DNA of 64,000 nt from Theobroma cacao (GCF_000208745.1 NC_030852.1:20561871-20625870), one strand, 5' to 3'. Counted from the stretch's first letter, positions 12,341 through 25,410 are shown. Notes: generated by a model not told the origin, from the letters alone. Made by a program: numbers and translations.

Positions 12341-14616
12341 TGTGATAGACCAAATTTCAAGCTATGACCAACGCATGGGCTAAGTGGGCATAGCCTAGTA
12401 GGCCCAAGCAAGCCTCTTTATGAGATCCTGTTCCTCATTCCATCCATAATCTTTAAAACCATGTGTTGTAAATCTCAATGATGAATGTTTCAGCAATATT
12501 TTATAGCAACCGAATATTCATATTTGTATTATCTAAAAGTACTATCATTCATTGTCGTCTCATAAGCCGTCTCATAAGGGCATCATCATTAAACCAACAT
12601 ATACATACTTCATTTATAACATGACTCTTAGTGGTTTACATTACATATACGTGTACACAGACAAAAGACTCTCAACCGTCAGCGGAGTGACTTTAAGTGA
12701 AGGTACCACTACTGAGATGCCATAGTACCTACCAAGAAGATGAGCATATGTGGACACTCAATCTAGGTCCCAACTGCCTCCAAATCTGAAAACATAAAGT
12801 TTAAAAACGTGAGTACAAAACTCAGTGAGCGAACATAAGAAGGGAACAAGCAATCAATACGGAGAACTTGGAAATCATGATGCACTTGTTTCAAAACAAT
12901 GTAATTGATTTAATTTCTTAGTAAAAACCACTCATTTCAAACTTTGATTAATAACCTCATAGTGTTTCAAAAACCCATGATCAACCCATGAAGTTAAATG
13001 TGTGAAAAATATGTCAAAATCAAGCAAGGTAGCAAGCATGATAGCAAGTTTCTTGTTGTAGTGAGAAACATTCTTAGTTTGCATATGTTTCTATTTTTCA
13101 AGCATATCTCCCACTACAGAAGTCAAATTGACATGATTTTTAGACCATTAGAAAGATAAGATGTTGGGATACAACTTTTATGTTTATCACTTTGCCCATT
13201 TCTGAATGGAATGTGGTCAAAATCCATGTCAAAGTGATGGTACTGCACTAGAAAATTTGGACCCACCCGAGAGTTTCTCGTTGCAGCGAGAATTCTTTTT
13301 CGCTGCAGCGAGAAACAGGGCTGGTTTGTGCCCCCACCACCCGAAAGTTTCTCACTGCAGTGACATTCAGGGCAAATGATAATAAAGGGATTTTCACATG
13401 CCACAAAATCCATTCCTATCATATTGCACATCAAAGTGAACACATTGACAATAATCAAGTTTCTCATTATTCATTTCAATCACATATTATAATCATAAAC
13501 TTTCTACCATACTTCAGTGATCGTCATGTGCACTCCTTACTCACACACTTCAACATCATCATGTGTGCACTCCCTACTCGCACACTTCAACATCATCACA
13601 TAACATTATTCATCAATGCACAACATATATTCATATATATACATACCAACATAATATAGGAGCACATGGATTCATCTTTTTACACATTTCACATTTTCAC
13701 AACATCAAAACATTTTATCAAGGCCTTGTTCCCATTCATAATTTAATGAAAAACCAAGTAAAATCATTTAAATGCTTCATCCCAACACATCTATTTCCCA
13801 AAAACACTTTGATGCAAGTTCACTCACCGATATTTGTTGAATCTTTAATTGACTCTAACTTCGATTATTACTTCAAACGGACATGTGAGGCCTCGTTGGA
13901 ACCTTGGTGGACTTATAGTTGAACTCCTTTTCAAGAGTTTTCAAGCTACTATGGCAAGTCTCTCTTTCTCTCTCTTAAACTTCCAACTAGTGAGAAAAAG
14001 TGTTGAACAAAGACTTTTGAGGGTTTTAAGGTGGGTGAGTGAAAGAGCACAAAAGGTTCTATGAAAAAGTGCTCAAAAGCATGAAAATTGAAGCTAGAGA
14101 AAGAAAGTTATGGAAGCTTTAAGGGAGGATTCCATGGAATATGAAGAAACGTGAGATGGGAGGAAGAAGAACAAGAAGCTGTTGGAAAATGAGGAAGCTG
14201 TTAGAGAAATGAGATATTTATAGCCTAAGCTTATCCAAACTTCACTTAAATTATGAAAATGCCCTTAAAAAGTTGGCTTTGTCTTCCTCCAATCCTTTAT
14301 GCAATCTTTTTACTCTTTTGACACTGAGATAAAGTCCATAATAGTTTAGAAATACTCGGGTTCACGAAAACTTAAAAATTTCAGCCCAAGATGAAAAATG
14401 ACCATTTTACCCCTACCTTGAAAATCATCATTATTTCTATTGCCTTCATCATTTTATCCTTATTTTCATCATTCATTTATGTCTTAGGCCTAATTAGGCC
14501 TTAATAATATTAGAAAACCCACTTTTAGGAGCTCTTCAGGAAAATGACCAAACTACCCCTACTCCACATCATAGGGTCTACCTCCGCTACATGTTTGTGA
14601 AGGTCGAGATCTCACA
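12341..14616 (-). mobile_element. Solo LTR, family A, intron-less copy, TSD ataaa
   Basis: A 2276-bp LTR on the minus strand with perfect 5-bp duplications ataaa (12336-12340, 14617-14621). On the minus strand it begins TGTGAGATCTCGACC and ends TGGTCTATCACA. It has the family TATA box CTATAAATATC (14213-14223) and CTGCAGCGAG palindromes (13270-13365). Where six other copies have a 99-245 bp interval bounded by AAG|GTGAGT and TAG|GTTCC, this copy reads CCACCAAG|GTTCC without a gap (junction 13902/13903). It interrupts the LINE endonuclease. Confidence 0.9.
14213..14223 (-). promoter_or_regulatory. LTR A TATA box
   Basis: CTATAAATATC on the minus strand, about 390 bp from the LTR 5' end. The same 11 bases recur at equivalent positions in other copies (32098-32108 and 55755-55765 plus; 58680-58690 minus), with one-base variants at 29742-29752 and 46152-46161. 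It marks the U3 promoter. Confidence 0.75.
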
Positions 14617-14621
14617 ATAAA

Positions 14622-15234
14622 GGTCTAGAAAGATCAATCTCTAATCATTGCCCAATTTTGTTGACTTCTAAAAATGTTATTTGGGGTCCTTTACCTTTCA
14701 AATTCTTAGATTGTTGGCTAATAGACAAATATTTTGTGCTACAATCATTAAAAAGTGGAAGTTTCAAGACAGTCCAATCTTTTGTTTGAAAAAGGTTTTT
14801 TTTGAATCAATGCAATAGGAAAGTATGTAGCCATGTGGATGAAAACATTGCTTGATTAGAAGAAAAAAATGGAGGGTTGGTCTTGCATTGGATATTCTAG
14901 GCATTTGACAAAGGTGGAAATTTAGTTAAAACGATATATTGTTTAAGAGTTATGGACAACTACTTGATATAAAGAATCTATGTTGACAAAAGGCTCAAAT
15001 AAGGTGGCTATGTAAAGGAAACAAGAACACAAGATTTTTCACTACAAAACCAAAGCTAAAGCTAGTGTAAATTATATGAGGAATGTTCAGGAAATGGGGT
15101 GTTAGATTTCAAACCCTAAGAAGGTAAAAGCAACTACCATTGAATATTTTAAAGAACTATATATTCGTGACTAGTGGTAAAGACAAGAGATAAATGGTTA
15201 GCCTTTTAAAAGCTAAGTATATGAGATGTGTTGT
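14622..15234 (+). pseudogene. LINE endonuclease end and RT start
   Basis: Reads LERSISNHCPILL, equivalent to the conserved SDHCPI motif at the end of the APE endonuclease domain, then WGPLPFKFLDCWL, then the KIFHYKTKAKAS region before the reverse transcriptase. Several stops are present. The segment is cut at 15235 by the family B solo LTR. Confidence 0.75.
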
Positions 15235-18213
15235 GTCACGACCCGGAACTCCCATAAAGCCCATGATAACTGCCGCGACGTCTCGATAGACATTCTTTAC
15301 CCGAAATGTCAATGGAAACCTCGCAAGGCTTAACATTAGTTTTTCTCGCTTCCCCTATGAGTATTAGTCACTAAAATTATGTTTTGAGAGATTATAAATA
15401 TTTTTCAAATCAAAAAAATAGAAAAACAATTTTTTTCTTACAAGGGCATTTTGGTCATTTTTTCTCAAAAATCTTGAAATCCACTAAAAATGTAGTATGC
15501 AAGTACAAAATACATAATTCATAATCAAAAATAAGTTTAAACATCTAAAACCTTCATTTAAAATGAAATTATTACTATTAGAATAAAATAAAAATATTAA
15601 ATAAAATACTCAATTTTCTCATAAAATAATATTTTTAAAACACTGCGTAAATAATTTTTACAGTGTAAAAGCAAAATAAATTCCTATATACAGTAATACA
15701 GATAACTAGAGTATGAAATTTAATTTACAGTGACATGTGGACCCCCAAATGACAAAAAATGAACGAAGGTTGCAAACCTACAGTTTTTGAGGAAGTAAAG
15801 TCGACTGTAGTCTTCGACGATATCAGCTATCTACAGTCTATACTGAGCCTGAAATGGGTGAAAATGAGGGTGGTGATATTATATAATCCTAGTGAGTAAA
15901 CAGATACCATCTAAAATATCTAAAGCCGAGTAAATAGAGACAGATAAAATAGTTTAATATACTGTGATTCATCACCTTTCAACTCATTTCAATCAAATAA
16001 AATTAATTCATATAAATCGAGTAATCAACATGGTTTTGAATTTCTTAAAAGCTTTGGCTCGTGCCAAAATCATTCTTATACTCAGTTATCAGGGATACCT
16101 AGATCGAGGGCTATCCCAACCGAGTCTGCCAAGGCTGTTAAAAAGTTATGTATGCATAAATCATGTTTTTATTTTAAAAACATAGCCGTTCCTTGGCGTA
16201 AATGGAGTTCATCATCAGGAGGTTGTTTGGCATGAAGTGAACTCTAAAGTTATACCTCAAGAGTTGCCCTACTCACCTCTCCAATCGAGGTAAAATGTAA
16301 CAGGATTCCGTGCCCCTCTAATAGGCTGGTCCATAGAAAACACTCCCACTGCAGCAGGTTAAACCCACCATACAATAAAATTTTGACAGCATGACATGGC
16401 TAATATAATACTATCCAGCCTGTAAATGTAAAACAGAGCAATTCATATAGTTCACAAAAACATAACCCAGCCAGTCATGCCAACACATTAGCATAAGCCA
16501 TCAATTGAAATCATAAATTTACAACATCTCAAGTGGTCTCCAGTTACTCTATTTTCAAACCATCATTCAATTTTAAAACAATTTTATAAAATCATTTTCA
16601 TTAAATCACATTTTGTTTATAAAATTGAAAAATTTATCATTTAATTCATTTTCCATGAAATTCACAAAATCGAATAAAACATACTTTAGATAATTAAGAT
16701 GATGATAAGGTTACTTACAATATCAAGAGTAGAAATACTCCTACTCCCGGCCTTTGGTGTAATCTCTTTATCCTTATCAAATAGCTCACGACCTATACAT
16801 CACACATGACATAAAATTCAATAATTTGTGTCAATTTGTCATAAACTATTTTAGGCTCTCTAAATCTAAATGAATGCATGCGATGGGATGCAAAATGTCC
16901 GATTAATCGCTTAAATGTGATATTCGACCTAAGTCACACTATACTCGGTCTAATCGGTTAAAATCTCCAATTTAACTCCAAATCAATTCTTCTCACTTTC
17001 TCCACTCCAATTATACCTAAATTACCTCAGTGACTGTGAATGAGATTCAATTTATTAGTCCTAGGTCAATAATCACACATGTCTATACGTTGAGCAAAAA
17101 TTCAGATTTTCACACCAAAATTTCCCATTTAATTTCTAGCCTCACCAAACATCAAATATCACCAAAATATCATGAAATATCATCAATTTCAGCCACAATA
17201 TCCTCCATAAAAAATTTGGCCAATGAAGAACACATAAGGAATGGGTGATTTTCAAGCTTCATTCTTACACTAAACACCATAAATCATTGAAATCATCCAT
17301 ATAACTTAAAATCCAATAAAACCATCACCAAACTCTCTCTCTCTCTAGAATTCGGCCTTCATGGGTTTCATCATGCCAACTCAATTTTCAGCCATGGAAA
17401 TAAGAAAATAAAGTATGGGTATTCTAGATCTCAAGCAAAAATTGAAAAATCATACCTTATATTGCTTGATTCTTTGAAATTTCCACAATTTTTTCTTGAA
17501 ATTCTCTTATATAGGGTTTGTTGTAGTTTTTCCTTTCTTTCCTTTGTCTTGATCGAATATGGAGAAGAAGAATGGGATAAATATAGGCTGATTTTTATAA
17601 AAAATAATAAAATATTCTTTCTTGACACGTGTCACATGCTTATTAGTCCATTTTTCTTTTTATACTTTAATAATTATGCTTCCATTCTCCACCACATGAT
17701 TAGTCAAAGGTCAAAATGAGAATAAGGGAAGGCCATGTGCTGGACAAGTGTCTTGGTGGTGGAAAATTACTGTTTTGCCCCTAAGGTGGCAAAATTACCA
17801 TTTTGCCCCTATGCTCTAAAAATACAGGAATTACAACTTTTTCACTTATCAACCTCAAATTATATTCCAATGAGTCAAATGTGATCAATCTTGATCAAAA
17901 ACTTCTTCCAATATTCTAATTTTTTATCCTCAGGTGGCAAAATTACCATTTTGCCCCTAGATAGTGAAAATTTGATTTGACTCTAAATTGATCCTCGAAC
18001 TCCGAATCACCATTTTAAGTCATTCCTAAACTGTAAAATTTTGAATTTCACCTTAAAATCCCTATTTGACCTAGTTTGAGGCTTAGATCAACTTTATTGT
18101 ACCTCTAAGTACAATACCAACTTTTATCGATTTTTTGGCGCTCTCCTAGTATATAAACATGCTATCCATCACATGTATGTCCTGTCAAGTATTTTATAAG
18201 GTCGGGCTTTACA
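15235..18213 (-). mobile_element. Solo LTR, family B, TSD tgttg
   Basis: A 2979-bp unit on the minus strand: 5' TGTAAAGCCCGACCTTATAA (plus end 18213) to 3' GGGTCGTGACA (plus start 15235). Perfect 5-bp duplications tgttg (15230-15234, 18214-18218). A TATA-like CCTATATTTATC lies at about 17576-17587. Two copies of an exact hairpin GGCAAAAT-TACC-ATTTTGCC lie near 17787 and 17936. Same family as 1168-4140. Inserted into the LINE RT region. Confidence 0.9.
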
Positions 18214-18218
18214 TGTTG

Positions 18219-20880
18219 AGCTTTAAGGCACCTTTCATGATGGAAGATTCGAAGTTAGTGATGTGGGATTGTGATGGAACAAAAACATTGGGATTGAATG
18301 CTTCCAATTTTAATTTCTCTAAGAAATATTTTTAGGTGAAGAGCTATTGTGCTTTGTTTAGGGTTTTCAAATGGTAAGCTAGAAAAAGGCATCAATTCCT
18401 CTTTTATGAATCTTATCCCAAAAGTTACCAGTCCATCTTCTGTGAAGGATTTTTTTTACCTATCAATATGGTGAATTCACTATATAAATATCTTGGCAAA
18501 GATGTTGGTGATAGGTTTAAATTGGTCATTAATAATGTGTTGAGTAATACCCAACGTGCCTTTTCTAGAGGCGAAAAAATAATGCATGGTATTCTTTATC
18601 TTAATGAGATTATTCATAGCATGAAGAAGAAATTTTGGAATAAAGGTGGATTAGTCCTTAAAATGGATTTTGAAAAGGCATATTAGTTGTTTTATTAGCA
18701 TATTTTTAGTGTTTGCAATGAAAAGGATAAGTTTAGGGATAATTGGTGACAATAGATCTTTGGATGCATCTCCATTATAAGAATGACTATGTTAGAAAAT
18801 GCTTTGGGCACAAAAGAGAGTGTTGGTACAAAATGGCAGAAATATCACAATACAAAATGGGATTTATTCCTTTTGTGTATCTTATTGTTCCACTTTAAGA
18901 AAATCTAAGACGTCTTAGAACATGGGAACTAGTGGTAAGCAATTTCAAAAATAAGTTGACTTTATATGAAAGGAAATATCTATCCTTAGGGTGGATTTCT
19001 CTTATAAATTTTGTTTTGAACTCATTGCCTATGTATTATTTTATTAGTTCATTAGGAACTTAAAAGAGTGAATAGGAAACTTGAGTAGTTGAGGACAGCT
19101 TTTTTATGAGGGAAGTGGTGAGAAAAAGAGGAAAATTATTGTTTGTGTACTACTTATTCATTTTTCAAGCACTTAATAGAGTGACTACTAAACTATAGAA
19201 GTTAAGAAGAATTTTCTTGGGGAGGTGATGAGAAAATGTTGCAAAGGTGAAATGGTCAATTTTATACAAACTGAAGGCATTATGAGGGTCAGGACTTTTT
19301 AATATATATCGTACAGACTGAGCTATGTTAAGAAAATGGTGGTGGCCTTATGAGGTTGGAAATGGGGTTTTATGAAAAAGGTATAGAAAATATGATGAAG
19401 GAAAATTACATTGGTTGCACTATAACCAGCGTAAAGAGAAAATGTCAAACATGGAAAAAATATAATGAATTAAACAAAAATTGGAGTGGAGAAGTTGGTG
19501 AGTAGAAATGGAATGTAGGTGAATGATGGGATATGGACATAATGTATTCTTGTAGTTAGATAAATCGACAACGATCAATCCCGTTAGTGAAATGTTTTGA
19601 AAAATATTTTCTTTAGCCGTTTACAAGGAGATTTGAGCCAAAAATGCATGGAATGATGATGGATAGTTTAATTGACATTTTAGAAGGTAGCTTTTTAATG
19701 AGAGAGTTTTTCGTGTAGGAGCTCTTAACGAATATGAAGGATGCCTACTATAGGGAGAAAGACAATAAGTTAATATGGGAATTAAATGAGAAAGGCTCTT
19801 TCTTTGTTAAGAGATTCACAAACACTTTTGATAATCATTCAGTGCCTAAAGGACCAAAAAGTATAGTTCTTTTCGATTTGGAAATAAATTATTCCTCATA
19901 AAATTCAAAGCTTCTTGTGGTTAGCTATTTGGAATTGTATTCCTAATAAAAAAATTTTTAAACCTAGAGGTTTTCCTATTGATAACAACCAATGATTATG
20001 CATTTGTTGTGGCTTAATGAAGGAAGAGAGTGATTATATTCTTATTTCATGTTACTATCCATGGTTTGTTTGAAGATTCATTTTTAAATGGTGGGCACTA
20101 TTAAAACTTACTCCAATCTATGGAAATGTTCATTAAGTCTTGTGAAGATATAATATTTTTGGTATTTTGAAAAATAAAAAAGTGGTTAGAATTGTGTGGT
20201 GCTACCTTTTAGTCATTATGTATTACAAGGAATGATGTTGTGTTTAATGGAAAAAATGGGATGGAAAAGACATATTTTTTTATCATTAAGATGAAATCTA
20301 TACTTTGGGTTAAGGTGATTATTGAAGGAATTGGTAGTATTGATGAATTAGAAATGTGGTTTGAGCCAAGGAATCCCTAATCTACTTCCATCAAAATTAA
20401 AAAAAAAAAAGAGCTTTCTGGATCTTTCAACAATAAATTGAACTTATATTTAACACTAATGGCTTTGTTAGAGGGAAACATGGTCATCGAGGGTTGTTAT
20501 CAGATTCAAGTGGCTTTGTGCTTGGAATTTTCTTTGGTCCTCTCGAAATAAAGGATTATAACTTTGGTGATTAAAGTTGTTCTTAAAGTTTTTATTTCAT
20601 TGTCGTGGATTTGAAATAGGTCTCTTATTGTTGAATTTGATTCCAAAATGGATATATCTTGGGTATGCAGCATAAAATCAAGACTATAGGACAAATGGTA
20701 CATTTTGAATGAAATTGAAAGTTTAAGGAAAACTATTAGTGATCTCGTCTCTGTGCATACTTTTAGCGAAGTTAATGCTTTTTTCGATTCTTTAGCTGAA
20801 TTTGATATTGATAAACCAGATATGTTTTATGATTGGTGGTGGTATAGTTTATGGACAAAATGCTTTTTGTGAGGCAAATG
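18219..20880 (+). pseudogene. LINE reverse transcriptase, zf-RVT and RNase H remnants
   Basis: The RT domain is recognisable from WDCDGTKTLG through ISLxGS-like text at 18460 to IIHSMKKKF and LVLKMDFEKAY (about 18600-18685), the canonical LxxLDFEKAYD block. Near 19885-20090 a zf-RVT segment (IPHKIQSFLWLAIWN, CICCGLMKEES) follows. From about 20440 an RNase H-like segment reads FNTNGFVRGKHGHRGLLSDS and later VHTFSEVNAFFDSLAE. Stops and frameshifts are frequent. In a live element these copy the LINE RNA at a nicked target site. Confidence 0.8.
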
Positions 20881-21134
20881 GCATGGTATGTGGATTCTTT
20901 TGTAAAAGCTGTTGTGGATAGAGATTGTTTTAATGTAATGGTATCTATCTTTGAAGTTTATTTGCTAGTTGATTTTTTTTTTCTTTTATGATGTCCTACA
21001 ATATAAGTGATTAATATATTTGATTATGTTTGTTTCTTATTTGCGGTGTTGTTCTTTCTTAGTGTGTTTTGGTGTTTTGCTAGAATTGAGAGTGAAACAT
21101 TTTATTTCTCTCATTGTACAACTTAAGATGTTTC

Positions 21135-21164
21135 AATAAAAAACTGACTTCGCAAAAAAAAAAA
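21135..21164 (+). terminator. LINE poly(A) signal and tail
   Basis: AATAAA at 21135-21140 followed 13 bp later by an 11-bp A run. This marks the 3' end of the LINE. Confidence 0.7.
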
Positions 21165-21960
21165 GTATTGAACAAAATAAAATTAAAGTTAAGGATTTGA
21201 AGCCCCAAAATGCAAAAAAAAGGGTTATTCAACATTGAAATTTTTGTCAATTGTTTTGGTAAAATTTGTTTATTTATTTAATTTTCAAATTTAATAGATC
21301 TATTTCATTTTAATCATGAACTTTAAAAAAACTACCTAATTGATAGTAGATCAACACTTCATTAGAAGAACAAGTTATAATAGAAGTGAAGTTTCTTACA
21401 AACAAACTAAATACTTATATCTAGTTGCCTATGAAATCATACTACATATTTTGACAATAATAGAATTGATCCCATTCTAGCAAAACAACACTAGAAAAAG
21501 TACAAAAACAAGACCTAGCATCACCGCATAACAACCAAATTTACTAGATAGCCTTGTACAAATATAAACAAAATAGAATTGCACCAACAAAACCACTTAG
21601 TGCACTCGCGCGCATATAATAAATTTCTACAACCTTGCCATAATACCCGATCATCATAAAAATAGCACAAAATATATACAGGGGTTTTTACCGTTACCAC
21701 ACCACCACATTTAATCATACTAGCTTCTTAAAACATATGAATAAGTTTAGAGGCATGTCATTATCACCCTAGTCCAGCACCACCAATAAGTTGTTTGATC
21801 TGTAGACTCATTCCTTTGTCATATCATTCACTTCATGTGGAGTATGTTGAATCCCCCAAAAATTGATTTTTGATCCCAAATAATCAATCTACAAGATATG
21901 CAGTCTTAACTTACATGGAAAGGAGTTAGGCTTTATGTCCCATCCCATTTTATGGTGGAA
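21165..21960. other. Unassigned AT-rich stretch
   Basis: No gene, repeat unit or element end recognised. Short reading frames here have no family features. Confidence 0.4.
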
Positions 21961-22329
21961 CATGACCGACGCGTGAACTTAGATGGGTATAGCCCACTAG
22001 GCCCAAGCAAGCCTCTTTATCATTCATCATTAAACATTCATCAATGCGGAACCATACATAAACATCCTTAGGCATACAATATCAACTCATGCAGACCATC
22101 ATACGCAACATTACACATATATGGAACTTCTCAACATATTAGTGTAAATGCAACATTTTATATATAGTTAGAATGCCACATTTCTAGGGCAATTACGATT
22201 TCTATTAATTAATTGGACAAGGTAGCGACTCATATAGTCTAGTGAGGAAATTCAAGCTAAAATTGACTTCTTTCTCCACCCAACTTGGCCTAACTTCAAA
22301 ATCTATAAAAACAACCTTTCCAAAGACTT

Positions 22330-23246
22330 AAAGGGGGATGAAAAAAAAACACCAGATTGACATTTAAGAGTCAAGCTACAGAGTCATTGAAGCTAAAAAG
22401 ATTTTCAACGATTCAAGGAGATTTGGAGATCAAGAATACAATTCTTGAGTTTTTCTATATTTTCTTTTATTCTCTTATTTTCTTGGTTTTGTTTTTAATG
22501 TTTAAATTTTATTCAATGATAATGTATGACTTGATGGAGAACTAAGCTTTTAATCTAAGATTATGATTGAATTTAATATATAATCTGAATTATTTATCTA
22601 TCTTTTGCTAATGTTTGATGGATTTAGGTTGTTTATTTTATTCTGTTCTTAATGCTTCTAATTGCCTGATCACCAATTATATTGAATTGGAAACCTAGGT
22701 TAAACCTTAACGAAGGAGATTTAGGTAGACCTTGAATAGAATAGTGTATGATCGAATACACTTAGTTAATTAGGTGGTTTGATTTGTATATAGGGTAGAC
22801 ATACACCTATAAGCCATACGTAGCAAGGATTAGAGCACAAACTTAATGAATCTTTCTTCAATTTAATTTGCATAGACATATAGTAAATTAATTGAGATAG
22901 GTATTTTTATGAGAAACTTGACAAAGACTTGTAAATAAATTAGGACTCTAGGTTAGCAACTTAAACCATTAAACTGAGTTAAGAGAGAGAGAGAATAATC
23001 AGATGAAGTATTGAGGGGTATTATAATCTTAGGTCTGGTTATTAAGTGAGTTTTATTTACCATTTAATTTTAGTTTTAGTTTATTAGTTTTAATTTTGCT
23101 TTTTAATAATTTTAAATTGTTTGGATAAGATTAGAGTGTTATAATTTTAGTAGTTAATAGTAAGAATTACAACAATTCTCCGTGGAAATGATACTCTATG
23201 CATTACTATATTACTTGTTAATGATATGTGCGCTTGCGTGAGAAAT
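22330..23246 (+). mobile_element. Non-coding LTR-like insert, GCGCTTGCGTG end
   Basis: The 3' end reads CTCCGTGGAAATGATACTC, ACTATATTACTTGTTAATG and TGTGCGCTTGCGTG, the plus-strand equivalent of the end of the element at 9540-11162. No open frame. The left boundary is not resolved. Confidence 0.4.
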
Positions 23247-23468
23247 CAACAAGAATAAGCAAGAGAATAAGAGTTTTTCATAACCATGCAATTATAAATA
23301 CATATGATTCATAAATTCAACATCATTTCCATAATGATCATGAAACATAGCATTCAATCATCCTCTGAATAACATTGCATGGAAAGCATTTTTGCATAAA
23401 TCATTGGAAACCATATAATCTTGAAAACCTCTTTAAAATCACTTGAGAAACCATTTCTACAACAATTC

Positions 23469-23632
23469 TATCGATACACTCTGGAATGTATCAATACATG
23501 CAAGGAGTCTATCGATACATTATGAAATGTATCGATGCATGCAAGGAGTTTATCAATACCTTTGGGAAAGTATCGATACATTTCACACAATATATCACCA
23601 GTGGCATTCTGTTGAAAATGTATCGATACTTT
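23469..23632. repeat. TATCGATACAT palindrome cluster 1
   Basis: About seven perfect or one-base-off copies of ATGTATCGATACAT (a perfect 14-bp palindrome) spaced 20-30 bp apart. Confidence 0.85.
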
Positions 23633-24196
23633 TGCCACAGAATCCAATTTTCTAGGCATTTTCCTAGATTTAAACCATTCATAAGTGTTTCTAGCATTGA
23701 GGGATCATTCTTAAGCTAAGGTTTTATCTAACTAGGCCAATATCACCACATTAAAGTGTGAATAACATCATCAATATTTATATAATCATAAACTATGCAT
23801 TTAAGCATAAATCATGAGGCAATACTCATTCATTCATTTTTTTAACCCATTAATCTTATTCATCATAATATTCTAACTATGAGTGGGTCTAGCCCATTCT
23901 GACGAATAGTGGTTTAACCCCTACTGTTTTGGGTTCCTAGTGCGCTCTTGTGAATGGCACATCAACCTCATCCACGATCTATTAAGTGGTCCCACCCCAC
24001 TCAGGCAAGTAATGGACAAAGTCTTGACTACCATCTGACTCACCTCATGTGAACAATCATCAAAGCTGTGTGAGTGGCACATCGGCCTCACTCACTATTA
24101 TCATATGATCTCTTAACTGTAGGATCGGTCTCATCCTTAGCTTGCATCATGAACATATAACATTTTCATAAACTATCATCGTACTTAGCCCGTAAC

Positions 24197-24330
24197 ATAT
24201 ATGACTATCTCAACATATACATCTCAAGGCATACATTTCATAACCTCATAAATCACTTACATGATTTGCTCATAGTGTATATGACTATCTCAACACATAC
24301 ATCTTATGGCATACATGTTACAATCTCAAA
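24197..24330. repeat. 80-bp tandem duplication in LTR C
   Basis: The block beginning ATGACTATCTCAACATATAC recurs 80 bp downstream with a few differences. Confidence 0.65.
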
Positions 24331-25279
24331 AAGGAAACTCATGCATCCAACATTCTTTTCATGCTACATCGTATAATGTTCATACATTAACCATAGAAAT
24401 TTCTCATACCCACACTAGCTGGAAGGCCGAAGTAATCGAGTGGACTACAAACATAAAAAGGTTTGTCCCTCTTTGTTGAAAACTAGTACATAGTAGCATA
24501 TTTACATACTTAGTAGACTCGTAAACAATTTGAAAATCATTGTGTCACACATATCACAATCTTTATCAAATCAAGTCATTTGAACATTTCCTTGAAAACT
24601 TCATGAAACCTTATAGTTCTAATCTTGTAATAAACCATTTATGGGTATAGGTTTTCAACATGCTTAAACAACCATTTCCATAAAAACCATGCTAACTTTA
24701 CATATTAAAATACTTGAAAAGGTGTATCCACTCACCTAATTGGAGAGTTAATTCTTAGCTCCAATCACAACTTCGTTTTGGCATTATTCGTGGAGTTTTC
24801 AAGTGTTCCTATCATACAATAATAATTACGATCATTTCCTAGAATAAAGATTTCATAATAATCATTCTAGGTACTTTCGAAACTATTTTAGCTAAACTAC
24901 TTTTGTAGCTAAAACCCATGTTTAGAAACCCATAAATCTTCCATCCTTACTTTAGGGAGCTTAGATGCTTAAGAAAATCACAAAGCCTTTAAGATTTAAT
25001 CACCAATAGAAAATCTAGGCAACAAAATCATATTTTCAAAAATTAGTAATCAAGATTTAAAGTTTCCAAAGCTTAAAAATGTCACCTTTTTCATAACAAC
25101 TCAAAACCACATCATTTAATTATCAAAAATGAAGATTTGAGTTAAAAATGAGTTAGAAGAGCTCAAGCATAGGTATTTTACCTTGCAAATGCGGTTGAGG
25201 GTTGCCAACTCTCAAAAAATGTGATATATTTATGAGCAAGGGTGTGAAAATACGTTTTTACCCCTTTTATTTTTTTGAA

Positions 25280-25410
25280 ATCGACGAAATGTATCAATAC
25301 ATTTGGTTTTGGGAAAATGTATCGATACATTATGAACATGTATCGATACATGTTCATCAGAAACCCTTTCTAGGCTAAATGTATCGATACATCATGAACA
25401 TGTATCGATA
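25280..25410. repeat. TATCGATACAT palindrome cluster 2
   Basis: Five copies of the palindrome, the last cut after ATGTATCGATA by the start of the next LTR. Confidence 0.85.

Larger units (their letters stand above)
12130..21164 (+). mobile_element. L1-type LINE (non-LTR retrotransposon), interrupted twice
   Basis: Three separated stretches read on the plus strand as consecutive parts of a plant L1 ORF2: endonuclease end, reverse transcriptase, zinc-knuckle (zf-RVT) and RNase H. The pieces are split by solo LTRs at 12341-14616 and 15235-18213, each with a perfect target duplication, so the reading order is restored when they are ignored. The 3' end has AATAAA at 21135-21140 and a poly(A) run at 21154-21164. 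The 5' end is uncertain; I place it near 12130 by the first recognisable coding text. Many stops and frameshifts make it dead. Confidence 0.8.
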
